Source: Thermoanaerobaculia bacterium
GTDB lineage: Bacteria > Acidobacteriota > Thermoanaerobaculia > Multivoradales > JAHEKO01
DNA: 64,000 bases
Direction of reading: 5' to 3'
Assembly: GCA_947259925.1 (NCBI GenBank)
Contig: CAMYOG010000041.1
Location: 1 to 64,000, forward strand
Positions 35,122-43,087 of the stretch are shown here, one piece after another (the stretch's first letter is position 1; each line of letters opens with the position of its first letter). The translations under genes and the position numbers were made by a program. Below the pieces are notes generated by a model that was given only the letters and a program-made list of their open reading frames with translations, did no database searches and had not been told where the DNA came from.

Positions 35122-35910
35122 TCAACACGCGACTCGTCTGAGCACGATGAGCGCGAACATGGCGGCGCGACGAATCGGCCAGACTCGTTCGAGAGCGCGC
35201 CATGGGCCAGATGTCCAGGCCGGCATCAACGGCCGCCACGACATTCCTCCGCTCATGAGGTAGCGAAGAGGCATGATGGGACGGGTGATCTCGATGCGCC
35301 ACATGGGAAACTCGCGCTCGAAGCGTGGACGATCCCGCTCGAAGACGATCCAGGGTAAGGCGCCGTTCGCGCCGGATAGGGGGCCGACTCGGGGAAAGGT
35401 CCAGCCCGTCGCCGCCGGCTCGAACGGTTCATGGTGGAGGTGGGTATAGACCAACCGAGACCAGCTCGTCAGCCAGGGTTCGACCATGGCGAGAGCACCG
35501 CCCTCCACGACGCATCGGGCCGCTTCTGACAGGAACGACCGTACGTTCGGGATGTGATGGAGGACGTTGGTCATCGCGATTGCGCGGAGCGTTCGATCGC
35601 CCAGTGGAAGCTGCTGGGCGTCGGTGACGATGTCGATATTCCTCAGGGGCCAGATATCCGTGGATATCAATCCGGGAACATGGTCCCGGAAGAAGCCGGC
35701 GCCGCTTCCCACCTCGAGCATCGGCTGGGAGCCACTGGGGAGGACGCCGGCCAGGAGCTCGTACCAGTCCTCGTAGATAGCGCGGAGAAACCGGTTCTCG
35801 AGGAGGATAGACCGGCGCAGCTCGGTCGTGGTGGGATGATCGATTTCCATCCCCCGCGTCAGGGGATGGCTCAGCCATGTTCGAACTGTGGACCCTAGCT
35901 TCCCGAGCAC
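35122..35910 (-). CDS. Class I SAM-dependent methyltransferase
   Basis: Protein of 262 aa with a Methyltransf_11-type domain. Motif I is PMLEVGSGAGFFRDHVPGL near residue 65, then ISTDIWPLRNIDIVTDAQQL holding the ribose-binding acidic position, and AIAMTNVLHHIPNVRSFLSE as the post-I motif. The C-terminal 70 residues are rich in Trp, Pro and Arg and probably form a membrane-near cap. GTG at 35910. It sits 7 bp upstream of the GDP-fucose synthase gene's end, so both are probably in the same minus-strand transcript. A role in sugar or lipid-sugar modification is inferred from context. Confidence 0.8.
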   Translation of the reverse strand: MLGKLGSTVRTWLSHPLTRGMEIDHPTTTELRRSILLENRFLRAIYEDWYELLAGVLPSGSQPMLEVGSGAGFFRDHVPGLISTDIWPLRNIDIVTDAQQLPLGDRTLRAIAMTNVLHHIPNVRSFLSEAARCVVEGGALAMVEPWLTSWSRLVYTHLHHEPFEPAATGWTFPRVGPLSGANGALPWIVFERDRPRFEREFPMWRIEITRPIMPLRYLMSGGMSWRPLMPAWTSGPWRALERVWPIRRAAMFALIVLRRVAC

Positions 35911-35917
35911 GCTCTCT

Positions 35918-36898
35918 TCACTGAATGACCAGGCCCGGGGGCGCCTTGCTACGCGCCACGCCTACCCGCTCGGAGTTCTCGATGAACCACGCGTAGGTGC
36001 TTTCGATCCCCTCCCGCAGCGCGATTGTGTGCTGCCAGCCCAGGTCGTGGATGCGTGAGACATCGAGCAGCTTTCGCGGGGCGCCATCCGGCTTGTCAGG
36101 ATCGAAAGTGAGCTCCAAACCGGGCGCCACCACCTGGCGGACTATCTCCGCAAGCTCACGGATAGTCAGATCCTCACCAGTGCCGACGTTGATGTGCTGA
36201 TCCTCGTCGTAGTGGCGCATCAGGAAGAGGCAGGCGTCGGCCAGGTCGTCGACGTGAAGGAACTCCCGCCGGACTGAACCGGTGCCCCAGACCACGACAT
36301 CCCGTCTTCCTTCGGCCGCGGCGTCGTGGAAGCGTCGGATCAAGGCCGGCAGCACGTGGGAGCTCTCGAGGTCGAAGTTGTCGTTCGGTCCGTAGAGGTT
36401 GGTCGGCATCGCAGAGATGAAGTCGCAATCGTATTGCCTCCGGTAGGCTTGACAGAGCTTGATTCCCGCGATCTTCGCCACCGCGTACGGCTCGTTCGTC
36501 GGTTCGAGTTGGCCCGTCAGGAGATCCTCTTCCTTCATGGGCTGTAGCGCTTCGCGAGGGTAGATACACGAGCTGCCTAGGTAGAGGAGCCTCTTCGCTT
36601 TGAAAAGGTGCGCGGCATGCACGACGGTCGCGTGAATCATCAAGTTGTCGTAGATGAACTCGGCAGGCCGGGTGCTGTTGGCCAGGATGCCACCAACGGT
36701 CCCGGCGACCAGGAGGACATACTCTGGCCGGTTAGCCTGGAACCAGTAGTTGACGGCCGACTGATCGCGGAGGTCCAGCTGCTCGCGAGTCGCGGTGAGA
36801 ATCTGGCTGAACCCCTCTTTGCGCAACCGCCGGAGGATCGCCGAACCGACGAGCCCGCAATGTCCCGCGACGAAGATCGATGAATCCAGGTTAAGCAC
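35918..36898 (-). CDS. fcl: GDP-L-fucose synthase
   Basis: NADP-dependent short-chain epimerase/reductase of 326 aa that makes GDP-L-fucose from GDP-4-keto-6-deoxymannose in the cytosol. SIFVAGHCGLVGSAILRRL is the Rossmann loop. The active-site Ser lies in YLGSSCIYPREALQPMKEED, the YxxxK pair in NEPYAVAKIAGIKLCQAY, and NLYGPNDNFDLESSHVLPAL is diagnostic of this family. The ORF is open for about 156 codons upstream, but GTG at 36898 starts just before the Rossmann strand and gives the normal length. GDP-mannose dehydratase, its usual partner, is not in view. It supplies deoxysugar for the glycan cluster. Confidence 0.92.
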   Translation of the reverse strand: MLNLDSSIFVAGHCGLVGSAILRRLRKEGFSQILTATREQLDLRDQSAVNYWFQANRPEYVLLVAGTVGGILANSTRPAEFIYDNLMIHATVVHAAHLFKAKRLLYLGSSCIYPREALQPMKEEDLLTGQLEPTNEPYAVAKIAGIKLCQAYRRQYDCDFISAMPTNLYGPNDNFDLESSHVLPALIRRFHDAAAEGRRDVVVWGTGSVRREFLHVDDLADACLFLMRHYDEDQHINVGTGEDLTIRELAEIVRQVVAPGLELTFDPDKPDGAPRKLLDVSRIHDLGWQHTIALREGIESTYAWFIENSERVGVARSKAPPGLVIQ

Positions 36899-37008
36899 AG
36901 GCCGCAACGAACTGTCTCTCGACCGGTCGAACCATACCATCGGCACGCTTGGATTTCCTCGCGGGTCCTTCTTACGTAGTCCTGGATCGTGCGAGGCTGA
37001 TACTTGTT

Positions 37009-37073
37009 TGGCGGAGGGGGCGGGATTCGAACCCGCGGACCCCGTGAAGGGTCGCCGGTTTTCAAGACCGGTG
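37009..37073 (-). tRNA. tRNA-Ser (UGA), 3' part only
   Basis: The minus strand carries the anticodon arm (CCGGT, loop CTTGAAA, ACCGG; anticodon TGA), the long class II variable arm (GACCC/GGGTC), the T arm (GCGGG TTCGAAT CCCGC), the 3' acceptor strand CCCCTCC, discriminator G and an encoded CCA. The expected 5' acceptor strand GGAGGGG and any D arm are absent upstream, where unrelated sequence starts right before CACCGG (37073). So this is a 3' fragment of about 65 nt, not a working gene. Fragments of this kind are left as att sites when elements integrate at the 3' end of tRNA genes. No integrase is visible. Confidence 0.72.
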
Positions 37074-37245
37074 GAATCCAGCGGGAGGCAACGTGCCACC
37101 ACGGCTGACTCAAAGGGAATCAGCACGTCAGACAGGCGCCGTCGTTGACCGCCGTTGTCGCTGTCAGTCCGGTCTCGGCTGTCAGTGTGCCACGGGGCCC
37201 GGGCCACCGAGGCATCCACCGAGCCTAGCGTGGTTCCCCAGGGAC
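37074..37245. other. Non-coding stretch beside the tRNA fragment
   Basis: No supported gene. It holds two copies of GCTGTCAGT near 37165-37190 and otherwise plain sequence. In tRNA orientation this is the 5' side of the fragment, where the tRNA gene's front half should be. Confidence 0.35.
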
Positions 37246-37440
37246 CTAGCCGCCGGTTCTTCCGGTGCCGAACAGAAAGGCCGCGATCAGCAGCAGACGG
37301 AATGCCTGCCAGAACGTGATGAGCTTGAGATCGAAAACCTCCGGCATGGTGATGTTCCAGAGCCACTGGAAGAGCGCGATCGCCAACGGGATGATGACGA
37401 GAACGGCGAGGACGGCGAAGCCAATCATCAACGGTTCCAT
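37246..37440 (-). CDS. Small two-helix membrane protein
   Basis: Protein of 64 aa with two hydrophobic segments: MIGFAVLAVLVIIPLAIALF and FWQAFRLLLIAAFLFG, joined by QWLWNITMPEVFDLKLIT. A proper ribosome site (AGGAG, seven bases before the ATG at 37440) supports translation. Short proteins of this pattern, with MPxxFxLxxITFWQAFRLL, recur in several phyla as uncharacterised genes. It should lie in the inner membrane. Function unknown. Confidence 0.7.
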   Translation of the reverse strand: MEPLMIGFAVLAVLVIIPLAIALFQWLWNITMPEVFDLKLITFWQAFRLLLIAAFLFGTGRTGG

Positions 37441-37554
37441 GAATTCTCCTGGTCAGGTCGAGGTTCGGCAGAAGCCTATCCGGCCTGCGACCCCCACGTC
37501 ATCGGGGGTCGCTAGTCGGTACCCGAATCGGTATCCTGACCCTGAGGCCCGACC

Positions 37555-38304
37555 GTGCACATTCGCGTGGTGACCTACAACATCCACCGGGCGATCGGCG
37601 TCGACCGGCGCTTCCGCCCGGACCGGATCGTCGATCTGCTGCGCAGTCACGATCCGGACGTCGCTCTTCTGCAGGAGGTCGACGACGGAGTGCCGCGCTC
37701 GCGAGAGCTCGACCTGGCCAAGGAGATCTCCGGCGCACTCGGCTTTGCCCACTACGCCGTCGGCCATAACGTCAGCCTGCGCAAGGGCAAATACGGCAAC
37801 GCGACGCTCAGCCGGTTTCCGATCGTCCGTGAGCGCAACATCGATCTCACGATCGGCAGCAAGAAGCGACGCGGTTGCCAGCATACGACGCTGCTGCCCG
37901 AGGTGCGCGCTGGCCACCGTCACCGCCTCGAGGTGTTCAACCTGCATCTCGGCCTCTCGATGCGCGAGCGTCAGCAGCAGGTCGGCCGGCTGGTCCGTTC
38001 GCAGGAGTTCCGCCGACTCGACGAGGACGTTCCGTGCATGCTCGGCGGCGACTTCAACGACTGGCGCTCGCTGCTCCGGTTCTTCTTCGTCGAAGCGTTC
38101 GCCTTCCGCTGCGCCACCGACCACGACGGCAAACGCGGTCCTCGCGCCATCCGGACCTACCCGGCGCCTTCGCCCCAGGCGGGACTCGACAAGATCTACT
38201 ACCGCGGCTCGCTGCGGCTGATCTCCGCCCACCGGTGCGCCCATCAGGCCTCGCGGGTAGCGAGTGACCACCTGCCGGTGATCTGCGACTTCCAGCTCCA
38301 CTGA
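37555..38304 (+). CDS. Endonuclease/exonuclease/phosphatase family protein
   Basis: Metal-dependent phosphoesterase of 249 aa with all EEP motifs: VVTYNIHRAIGVD near the N-terminus, ALLQEVDDG holding the metal-binding Glu near 43, FNLHLGLS, MLGGDFNDWRS near 163 and the C-terminal ASDHLPVICDF with the catalytic Asp-His. No signal peptide, so cytosolic. The family includes nucleases, sphingomyelinase-like and lipid phosphodiesterases, and the substrate cannot be set here. GTG at 37555 is the start, directly before the first strand. Confidence 0.88.
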   Translation: MHIRVVTYNIHRAIGVDRRFRPDRIVDLLRSHDPDVALLQEVDDGVPRSRELDLAKEISGALGFAHYAVGHNVSLRKGKYGNATLSRFPIVRERNIDLTIGSKKRRGCQHTTLLPEVRAGHRHRLEVFNLHLGLSMRERQQQVGRLVRSQEFRRLDEDVPCMLGGDFNDWRSLLRFFFVEAFAFRCATDHDGKRGPRAIRTYPAPSPQAGLDKIYYRGSLRLISAHRCAHQASRVASDHLPVICDFQLH

Positions 38305-38312
38305 CGAAGTCG

Positions 38313-40061
38313 TCAGCCGCCGGCGAGGGCCAGCCGGAACGCGGCCATCTCCTGGCTGTTGCGAACCAGCAGAACGTCGCCGACCAAAGCCGGCTGCGTC
38401 CAGGTCTTGCCCTCGATCGCCGGGAACCGAGCGAGCTCCCTGAACTTGTCGGGAGCCGCTTCGACCAGCGCCAGCTCACCTCGCTCCGACAGAATCAGGA
38501 GCAGGTCCTGATCGGGCAACAGCAGGAGCTGGCCGCTGCCGAAGCGTCCGCCCTTCCAGCTGCGCTCGCCGGTCTCGACGTCGATCGACGCCAGGATGCT
38601 GCCGTCGAAGCCGAAGGCCTGCCCCTGGTGTACGACCATCGGGCTGAAGGACGGCTTCAGGCGGTCCGAGGTCCAGAGCTCGGCCAGGGTCCAGCGGCCG
38701 GCCTCGTGCGTGACCGCGATGCGGCGCGTGCCGATCGGGATCGCCATCTCGCTGGTCATGACGATCAGCAGGTCGCCGTCGGCGGTCAGGGTCGGCTGCA
38801 TGATGCCGATGCCGGGCCACGGGTTCTCCCAGAGAACCTTCCCGTCGGCCGGCGCGACGCTCTGTGCTCCCACCTGTGTCATCAGCAGGATCTGTTCGAC
38901 TCCGTCGAGCGTCAGAAGGTGCGGTGAACTGTAGGTCTCGCCTACGGCCTCTCCGATCCAGCGCTGCTCGCCGGTGGCCGCTTCGTAGGCGACGAGAGCG
39001 TCGGTGTGGACGATGACGAGATCGTCGATCACGAGCGGCGAGCTGACGAAGCCCCAGAAGGGGAGCTCGGCACCGGTGTCGGCCGCCGCGTCGCGCGACC
39101 AGACGAGGGTGCCGTCGCGAGCGTCGAGGGCGTTCAGGATCCCGGTCGCACCGAACGTGTAGATGCGATCCTCACTCAGGGTCGGTGTCGCGCGCGGACC
39201 GGCGCCGACATAGGAGTCCCAAAACCGGGTCTTGTCGTGGTGTCTCCACACCGGCTCGCCAGTGGTCACCCGGTAGCAGGCGACGATCTCGTCCTCTCCC
39301 CTCTGTTCCTGGGTGTAGAGAAGGTCGCCGCGGGCCGCGAACGAAGAGACACCCGGTCCGATCGGCCGGCGCCAGAGCTCGACCGGTGGCGACCGGGACC
39401 AATCGGTCTCGAGCCGCACGCCGGGGACGGTCACGTCACGATCCGGACCGCCCAGGCCGGGCCAGCCGATCTCCGTATGCGGTGCTTCGAGAGCCGACGC
39501 CGCGAGCGCTATCGGCTCGTCGCTCGCCTGGTCCAGGAGCCGCTCTTCGTCCGTCGGAGACCACCGCCAGGCGAACTGCGGGTTGCCCTCGCCGGTGATG
39601 CCGTCGCTGCGCAGGAGGGTGAAGATCCCGCAGGCGAGCAGGATGGTCGCGACCATGGTTGCGCGCCGAGGCCGATCGGCGAGACGGCGGCTGGCCACCG
39701 CCCAGGCGACGAGGGCGAGACTCACCACCGGCGTGGCCTGGAAGTAGAACTGAAGCCCCGCGTTCCCGGTTCTGACCGACTCGTGCAGGAAGCGTGGCGT
39801 GACGGCCATGGCGACGACGATCAGAGCGAGGGCCCCCCAGCGATCCAGGCGCGGTGCCCGGCTGAAGAACACCCACCACACCAGGACGGCCAACGCCCCA
39901 CCGAAGACCCCGCCGAGCAACCCCAAGGCCAGGGCGGTGGGCTCGTGGGTCACCCTGGGGACGACGATCCGGACCAGCCACTGCACGACGACGATGACCA
40001 CGCCGGGCCAGAGTCGCAGAGGCTCGCGAAGGACCGGTTCTCTGGCCTGTGCGCGGGTCAT
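38313..40061 (-). CDS. Membrane-anchored PQQ-binding-like beta-propeller protein
   Basis: Protein of 582 aa. Four hydrophobic helices fill the first 150 residues (VVIVVVQWLVRIVVPRV, LLGGVFGGALAVLVWWVFF, WGALALIVVAMAVTP, ATMVATILLACGIFTLL). The rest is an extracytoplasmic propeller of PQQ-like repeats: VACYRVTTGEPVWRHHDKTR, LNALDARDGTLVWSRDAAAD, VAYEAATGEQRWIG. GGPDRDVTVPGVRLETDW introduces the propeller, comparable with the RGPxRDG openings of the related proteins at 58683-59972 and 62883-64000. No PQQ-dehydrogenase catalytic residues are evident, so it is probably a binding or scaffold protein rather than an alcohol dehydrogenase. Confidence 0.82.
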   Translation of the reverse strand: MTRAQAREPVLREPLRLWPGVVIVVVQWLVRIVVPRVTHEPTALALGLLGGVFGGALAVLVWWVFFSRAPRLDRWGALALIVVAMAVTPRFLHESVRTGNAGLQFYFQATPVVSLALVAWAVASRRLADRPRRATMVATILLACGIFTLLRSDGITGEGNPQFAWRWSPTDEERLLDQASDEPIALAASALEAPHTEIGWPGLGGPDRDVTVPGVRLETDWSRSPPVELWRRPIGPGVSSFAARGDLLYTQEQRGEDEIVACYRVTTGEPVWRHHDKTRFWDSYVGAGPRATPTLSEDRIYTFGATGILNALDARDGTLVWSRDAAADTGAELPFWGFVSSPLVIDDLVIVHTDALVAYEAATGEQRWIGEAVGETYSSPHLLTLDGVEQILLMTQVGAQSVAPADGKVLWENPWPGIGIMQPTLTADGDLLIVMTSEMAIPIGTRRIAVTHEAGRWTLAELWTSDRLKPSFSPMVVHQGQAFGFDGSILASIDVETGERSWKGGRFGSGQLLLLPDQDLLLILSERGELALVEAAPDKFRELARFPAIEGKTWTQPALVGDVLLVRNSQEMAAFRLALAGG

Positions 40062-40223
40062 TCCTTATAGAGATCGCTGTTACTCGTAACGCTCGTCCCT
40101 ACGCTTCGATTGGCTCAGATGTTTCGCTCTTGCTCACGAGCGGGGCGAGGCCCCACGCAAGCGCGTCACGCACTCTCGTGGTCCCGGCCGATCGCGCGGT
40201 CGTCCCTCGACGATCGAAGATAA

Positions 40224-40252
40224 AGTAAGGCCTTTTGAATCAGTGCCTTACT
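40224..40252. promoter_or_regulatory. 8-bp inverted repeat upstream of the NmrA-like gene
   Basis: AGTAAGGC at 40224-40231 and GCCTTACT at 40245-40252 are perfect inverted repeats separated by 13 bp, in a locally AT-richer stretch 83 bp before the NmrA-like start. It could be an operator or a hairpin in the leader. No regulator gene is adjacent. Confidence 0.4.
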
Positions 40253-40334
40253 GGCTCTCGGCCGAGTTGGTATCGTTCCGGCAGCGTCGATATCCGTGTA
40301 AGTTACAGCTTGAATCCCGGAAGGAGTCGACAAG

Positions 40335-41195
40335 ATGCCGACCAAGAGCCAGGACGACGAACTCACGAACGACACGCCGATCCTCGTTCTCGGCGCCACC
40401 GGCAAGACCGGCCGCAGGATCGCCCGGCAGCTCTCGCAGCGGGGCTACGCGGTGCGGGTGGGGTCGCGGCGGTCCGATCCGCCGTTCGACTGGGCGGACC
40501 AGGGCACCTGGGGAGCCGCGCTCGACGGGGTCGAAGCAGCCTACATCAGCTACTTCCCCGACCTCGCCATCCCCGGTACGACCGACGCGATCGGCACCTT
40601 TGTCGAGCTCGCCGTCGAGCGCGGGGTCCGGCGTCTGGTCCTCCTGTCGGGTCGCGGGGAAGAGGAGGCGCAGCGGTGTGAGCAGATCGTCCTGGGCGCG
40701 GGTGTCGAATCGACGATCGTCCGCTGCAGCTGGTTCAGCCAGAACTTCTCCGAAGGGGCGTTCCTCGACATGGTGCTGGCCGGCGAGATCGCGCTTCCGG
40801 CCGGCGAGGTCGGGGAGCCGTTCGTCGACGTCGACGACATCGCCGAGGTCGCGGTGGCGGCGCTGACCGAGGAAGGGCACGCCGGCCAGGTCTACGAGCT
40901 CACCGGACCCCGTCTCCTCACCTTCGCCGAGGCGACGGAGGAGATCGCGCGGGCGAGCGGGCGGGCGGTCCGTTTTGTCCGGATCCCGCCCGAGGCGTTC
41001 GCCGCCGGGGTCGCCGAGGCGGGCGTGCCGAAGGACGTCGCGTGGCTCCTCAACTACCTGTTCGCCACGGTCCTCGACGGCCGCAACGCCTCGCTCGGCG
41101 ACGGTGTGCAGAGGGCGCTCGGTCGCCAGCCTCGCGACTTCGCCGACTTCTGTCGCGACGCCGCCGCGTCGGGGGTGTGGACCGTCGCCCCGTGA
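40335..41195 (+). CDS. NmrA-like NAD(P)-binding protein
   Basis: Rossmann-fold protein of 286 aa. PILVLGATGKTGRRIARQL near residue 14 is the dinucleotide loop, followed by an atypical SDR core (VEAAYISYFPDLAIPGTTDA, RRLVLLSGRGEEEAQRCEQI, VRCSWFSQNFSEG) as in NmrA/AgnR-type sugar-epimerase relatives. Relatives act as redox sensors or quinone/NADPH reductases; no catalytic YxxxK is obvious. GGAAGGAG lies a suitable distance before the ATG. A truncated DUF1772 gene follows after 20 bp; NmrA-like and DUF1772 proteins often occur side by side. Confidence 0.82.
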   Translation: MPTKSQDDELTNDTPILVLGATGKTGRRIARQLSQRGYAVRVGSRRSDPPFDWADQGTWGAALDGVEAAYISYFPDLAIPGTTDAIGTFVELAVERGVRRLVLLSGRGEEEAQRCEQIVLGAGVESTIVRCSWFSQNFSEGAFLDMVLAGEIALPAGEVGEPFVDVDDIAEVAVAALTEEGHAGQVYELTGPRLLTFAEATEEIARASGRAVRFVRIPPEAFAAGVAEAGVPKDVAWLLNYLFATVLDGRNASLGDGVQRALGRQPRDFADFCRDAAASGVWTVAP

Positions 41196-41215
41196 CCTGG
41201 AACGGAGACTCGGGA

Positions 41216-41443
41216 ATGGACCAGCTTTCAACGATCATCGCGATAGCAGCCCTGCTCGGTTCGGCCCTGGTGGCCGGAGTCTTCTTCGCCCTCTCGAGCT
41301 TCGTGATGAAGGCGCTGGCTCGCCTGCCGGCGCCGGAGGGGAGCGCCGCGATGCAATCGATCAAAGTGGTCCCGCTCAGCCGCGCTCTCGGGCGCGGCCT
41401 TCTGATGCCTGGCGGGCGGATGAGCTCTGTCAAAAGGCTCTAG
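41216..41443 (+). pseudogene. Truncated DUF1772 (anthrone oxygenase-like) gene
   Basis: The first 48 residues fit DUF1772: TIIAIAALLGSALVAGVFFA, then SSFVMKALARLPAPEGSAAM and QSI. Family members continue with three more membrane helices to about 150-165 residues. Here the frame turns into SRALGRGLLMPGGRMSSVKR and stops at residue 75. The lost part would start near 41360, so the gene has suffered a 3' deletion. A promoter for the next gene lies in the junction. Confidence 0.6.
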
Positions 41444-41454
41444 CGCCGTACAAT
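41427..41454 (+). promoter_or_regulatory. Sigma70-like promoter candidate
   Basis: CTGTCA at 41427-41432 and TACAAT at 41449-41454 are separated by 16 bp, about 90 bp before the hydrolase start at 41542. It lies at the deletion joint of the DUF1772 remnant. Confidence 0.4.
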
Positions 41455-41541
41455 CGGCGTTCGGAATCGTCGGGGCCGCGATCGAGCACCGTGGAGTCGA
41501 TGCGGACCGTCGGTCGCTGACGAGACGGGAGCTTCCGGCTT

Positions 41542-43074
41542 TTGCGTACTGATTCGAGTCAAAAGAGCATCGGGCGACTCTTGCAGCGGCTGGCCGTCCA
41601 CCTCGGGGTCGCGCTGTTGGGGTTCGCGATCGGTGGGCTGGCCCTCTACGTCCAGCAGAAGCGGAGCGGTCCGCCGCTCGAGATCTGGCACACGACACGG
41701 CTGGAGCACGAGTTCACCGTCGAGCGCGCCAGCGAAATCACGAGCTTCGACGGCTATCTGGAGCTGGAAGAGCGGCTGTTCGCCGAGCTCGACGAGGTGA
41801 TCTACGATCAGACACCCGCCGGAGCCGGCTTCGAGCTGGCGCGCTTCAGCGCCGGCAGCCTCGCCGACCCGCGCGACCACGCCCCCAACTGGAACCGTTC
41901 GTTCGAGCTTGCAGGTGATCGCGACCGCCCGGGCGTGCTGCTGCTGCACGGGATGTCCGATTCGCCCTACAGCCTGCGGGCGCTCGGACAGAGCCTCCAC
42001 GAAGCGGGCTGCTCGATCCTCGGCCTGCGGCTGCCCGGCCACGGCACGATCCCTTCCGGGATCAGAACCGTGACCTGGGAGGAGATGGCAGCGGCCGTCG
42101 AGCTGGCGATGGAAAGCCTCGCTTCGAAGGTGAGCCCCGGAGCGATCTACATCATCGGCTACTCGACCGGAGCGCCGCTCGCCTTGAACTGGGTGCTCGA
42201 TCGGATGGAGTCGGACGAGGACGAGGACGAGGGTCCGTTGCCGGCCGGCCTGGTGCTGGTGTCGCCGTCGATCGGCATCACCCGGGCGGCGCGGCTGGCG
42301 AGATGGCTCGACGCCGTCTCGGTCGTCCCGGGCCTGCAGAAGCTCGGCTGGACCTCGATCCGGCCCGAGTTCGATCCCTACAAGTACAACTCGTTCACCG
42401 CCAACGCCGGGTATCAGGTGCACCGGTTGACCCGCTCGGTGGCCGGGCGGATCGAGGCGCTCGGGGCCTCGGCGCCGCTCGAGGGGTTCCCGCCGACGCT
42501 GGTATTGCTGTCGAGCGTGGACGCGACGGTGTCGGTGGACGCCGTCATCGACAACCTGCTGGAGCACCTGGCGCCGCCCGATCACGAGCTGGTGCTGTTC
42601 GACGTCAACCGCTGGGGCGTCCAGTCGTCGATCATGGCGTCCGACCCCGGGCCGTTGACGGCGCGACTCCTGGCGAGCGACAGGCTGCCCTTCCATCTCA
42701 GCCTGATTGCCAACCAGAGCCCCGAGAGTCCTTCGCTGGTCCGGCGATCGAAGCCGCCGTTGTCCTCGACCGAGTCGGTCGAGCTGCTCGGCGTGGAGTG
42801 GCCGCGGGGCTTGCTCTCGCTGTCGCACGTCTCCCTGCAGTTTCCGCCCGACGACCCGCTCTACGGGCGGCGGGATCTACAGCCCGAGGGGGCGTTGCCG
42901 CTCGGGCAGATCGGCGTTCAGGGCGAGCGCGGCCTACTGAAGTTCCCGACCGACTACCTCCTGCGGGTGCGACACAATCCGTTCTACGACCTAGTCGAGC
43001 AGAGGGTGCTCGAGTGGGTGGGCGCCGGTGACCGGCCACCGGTCGAATCGTCGGAGCCGGCGGAAACCCGGTAG
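41542..43074 (+). CDS. Membrane-anchored alpha/beta hydrolase
   Basis: Protein of 510 aa with one N-terminal transmembrane helix (LGVALLGFAIGGLALYV, about 22-38), so the body is probably in the periplasm. The hydrolase core has PGVLLLHGMSDSPYSLRALG (oxyanion HG motif, near 135), LRLPGHGTIPSG, and the nucleophile elbow IIGYSTGAPLALNWV with G-x-S-x-G Ser near 218. A DPYKYNSFTANAGYQVHRLT cap segment and an Asp-containing VLLSSVDATVSV follow. The His of the triad is expected in the C-terminal third (LLSLSHVSLQFPPDDPLYG). Start TTG at 41542. Esterase or lipase-like; substrate unknown. Confidence 0.82.
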   Translation: MRTDSSQKSIGRLLQRLAVHLGVALLGFAIGGLALYVQQKRSGPPLEIWHTTRLEHEFTVERASEITSFDGYLELEERLFAELDEVIYDQTPAGAGFELARFSAGSLADPRDHAPNWNRSFELAGDRDRPGVLLLHGMSDSPYSLRALGQSLHEAGCSILGLRLPGHGTIPSGIRTVTWEEMAAAVELAMESLASKVSPGAIYIIGYSTGAPLALNWVLDRMESDEDEDEGPLPAGLVLVSPSIGITRAARLARWLDAVSVVPGLQKLGWTSIRPEFDPYKYNSFTANAGYQVHRLTRSVAGRIEALGASAPLEGFPPTLVLLSSVDATVSVDAVIDNLLEHLAPPDHELVLFDVNRWGVQSSIMASDPGPLTARLLASDRLPFHLSLIANQSPESPSLVRRSKPPLSSTESVELLGVEWPRGLLSLSHVSLQFPPDDPLYGRRDLQPEGALPLGQIGVQGERGLLKFPTDYLLRVRHNPFYDLVEQRVLEWVGAGDRPPVESSEPAETR

Positions 43075-43087
43075 AGAAGCTCGCGGC

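Noticed and set aside
36899-37366. 156-codon upstream extension of GDP-fucose synthase
   Set aside because: It runs across the tRNA-Ser fragment and has no family similarity; GTG 36898 precedes the Rossmann strand.
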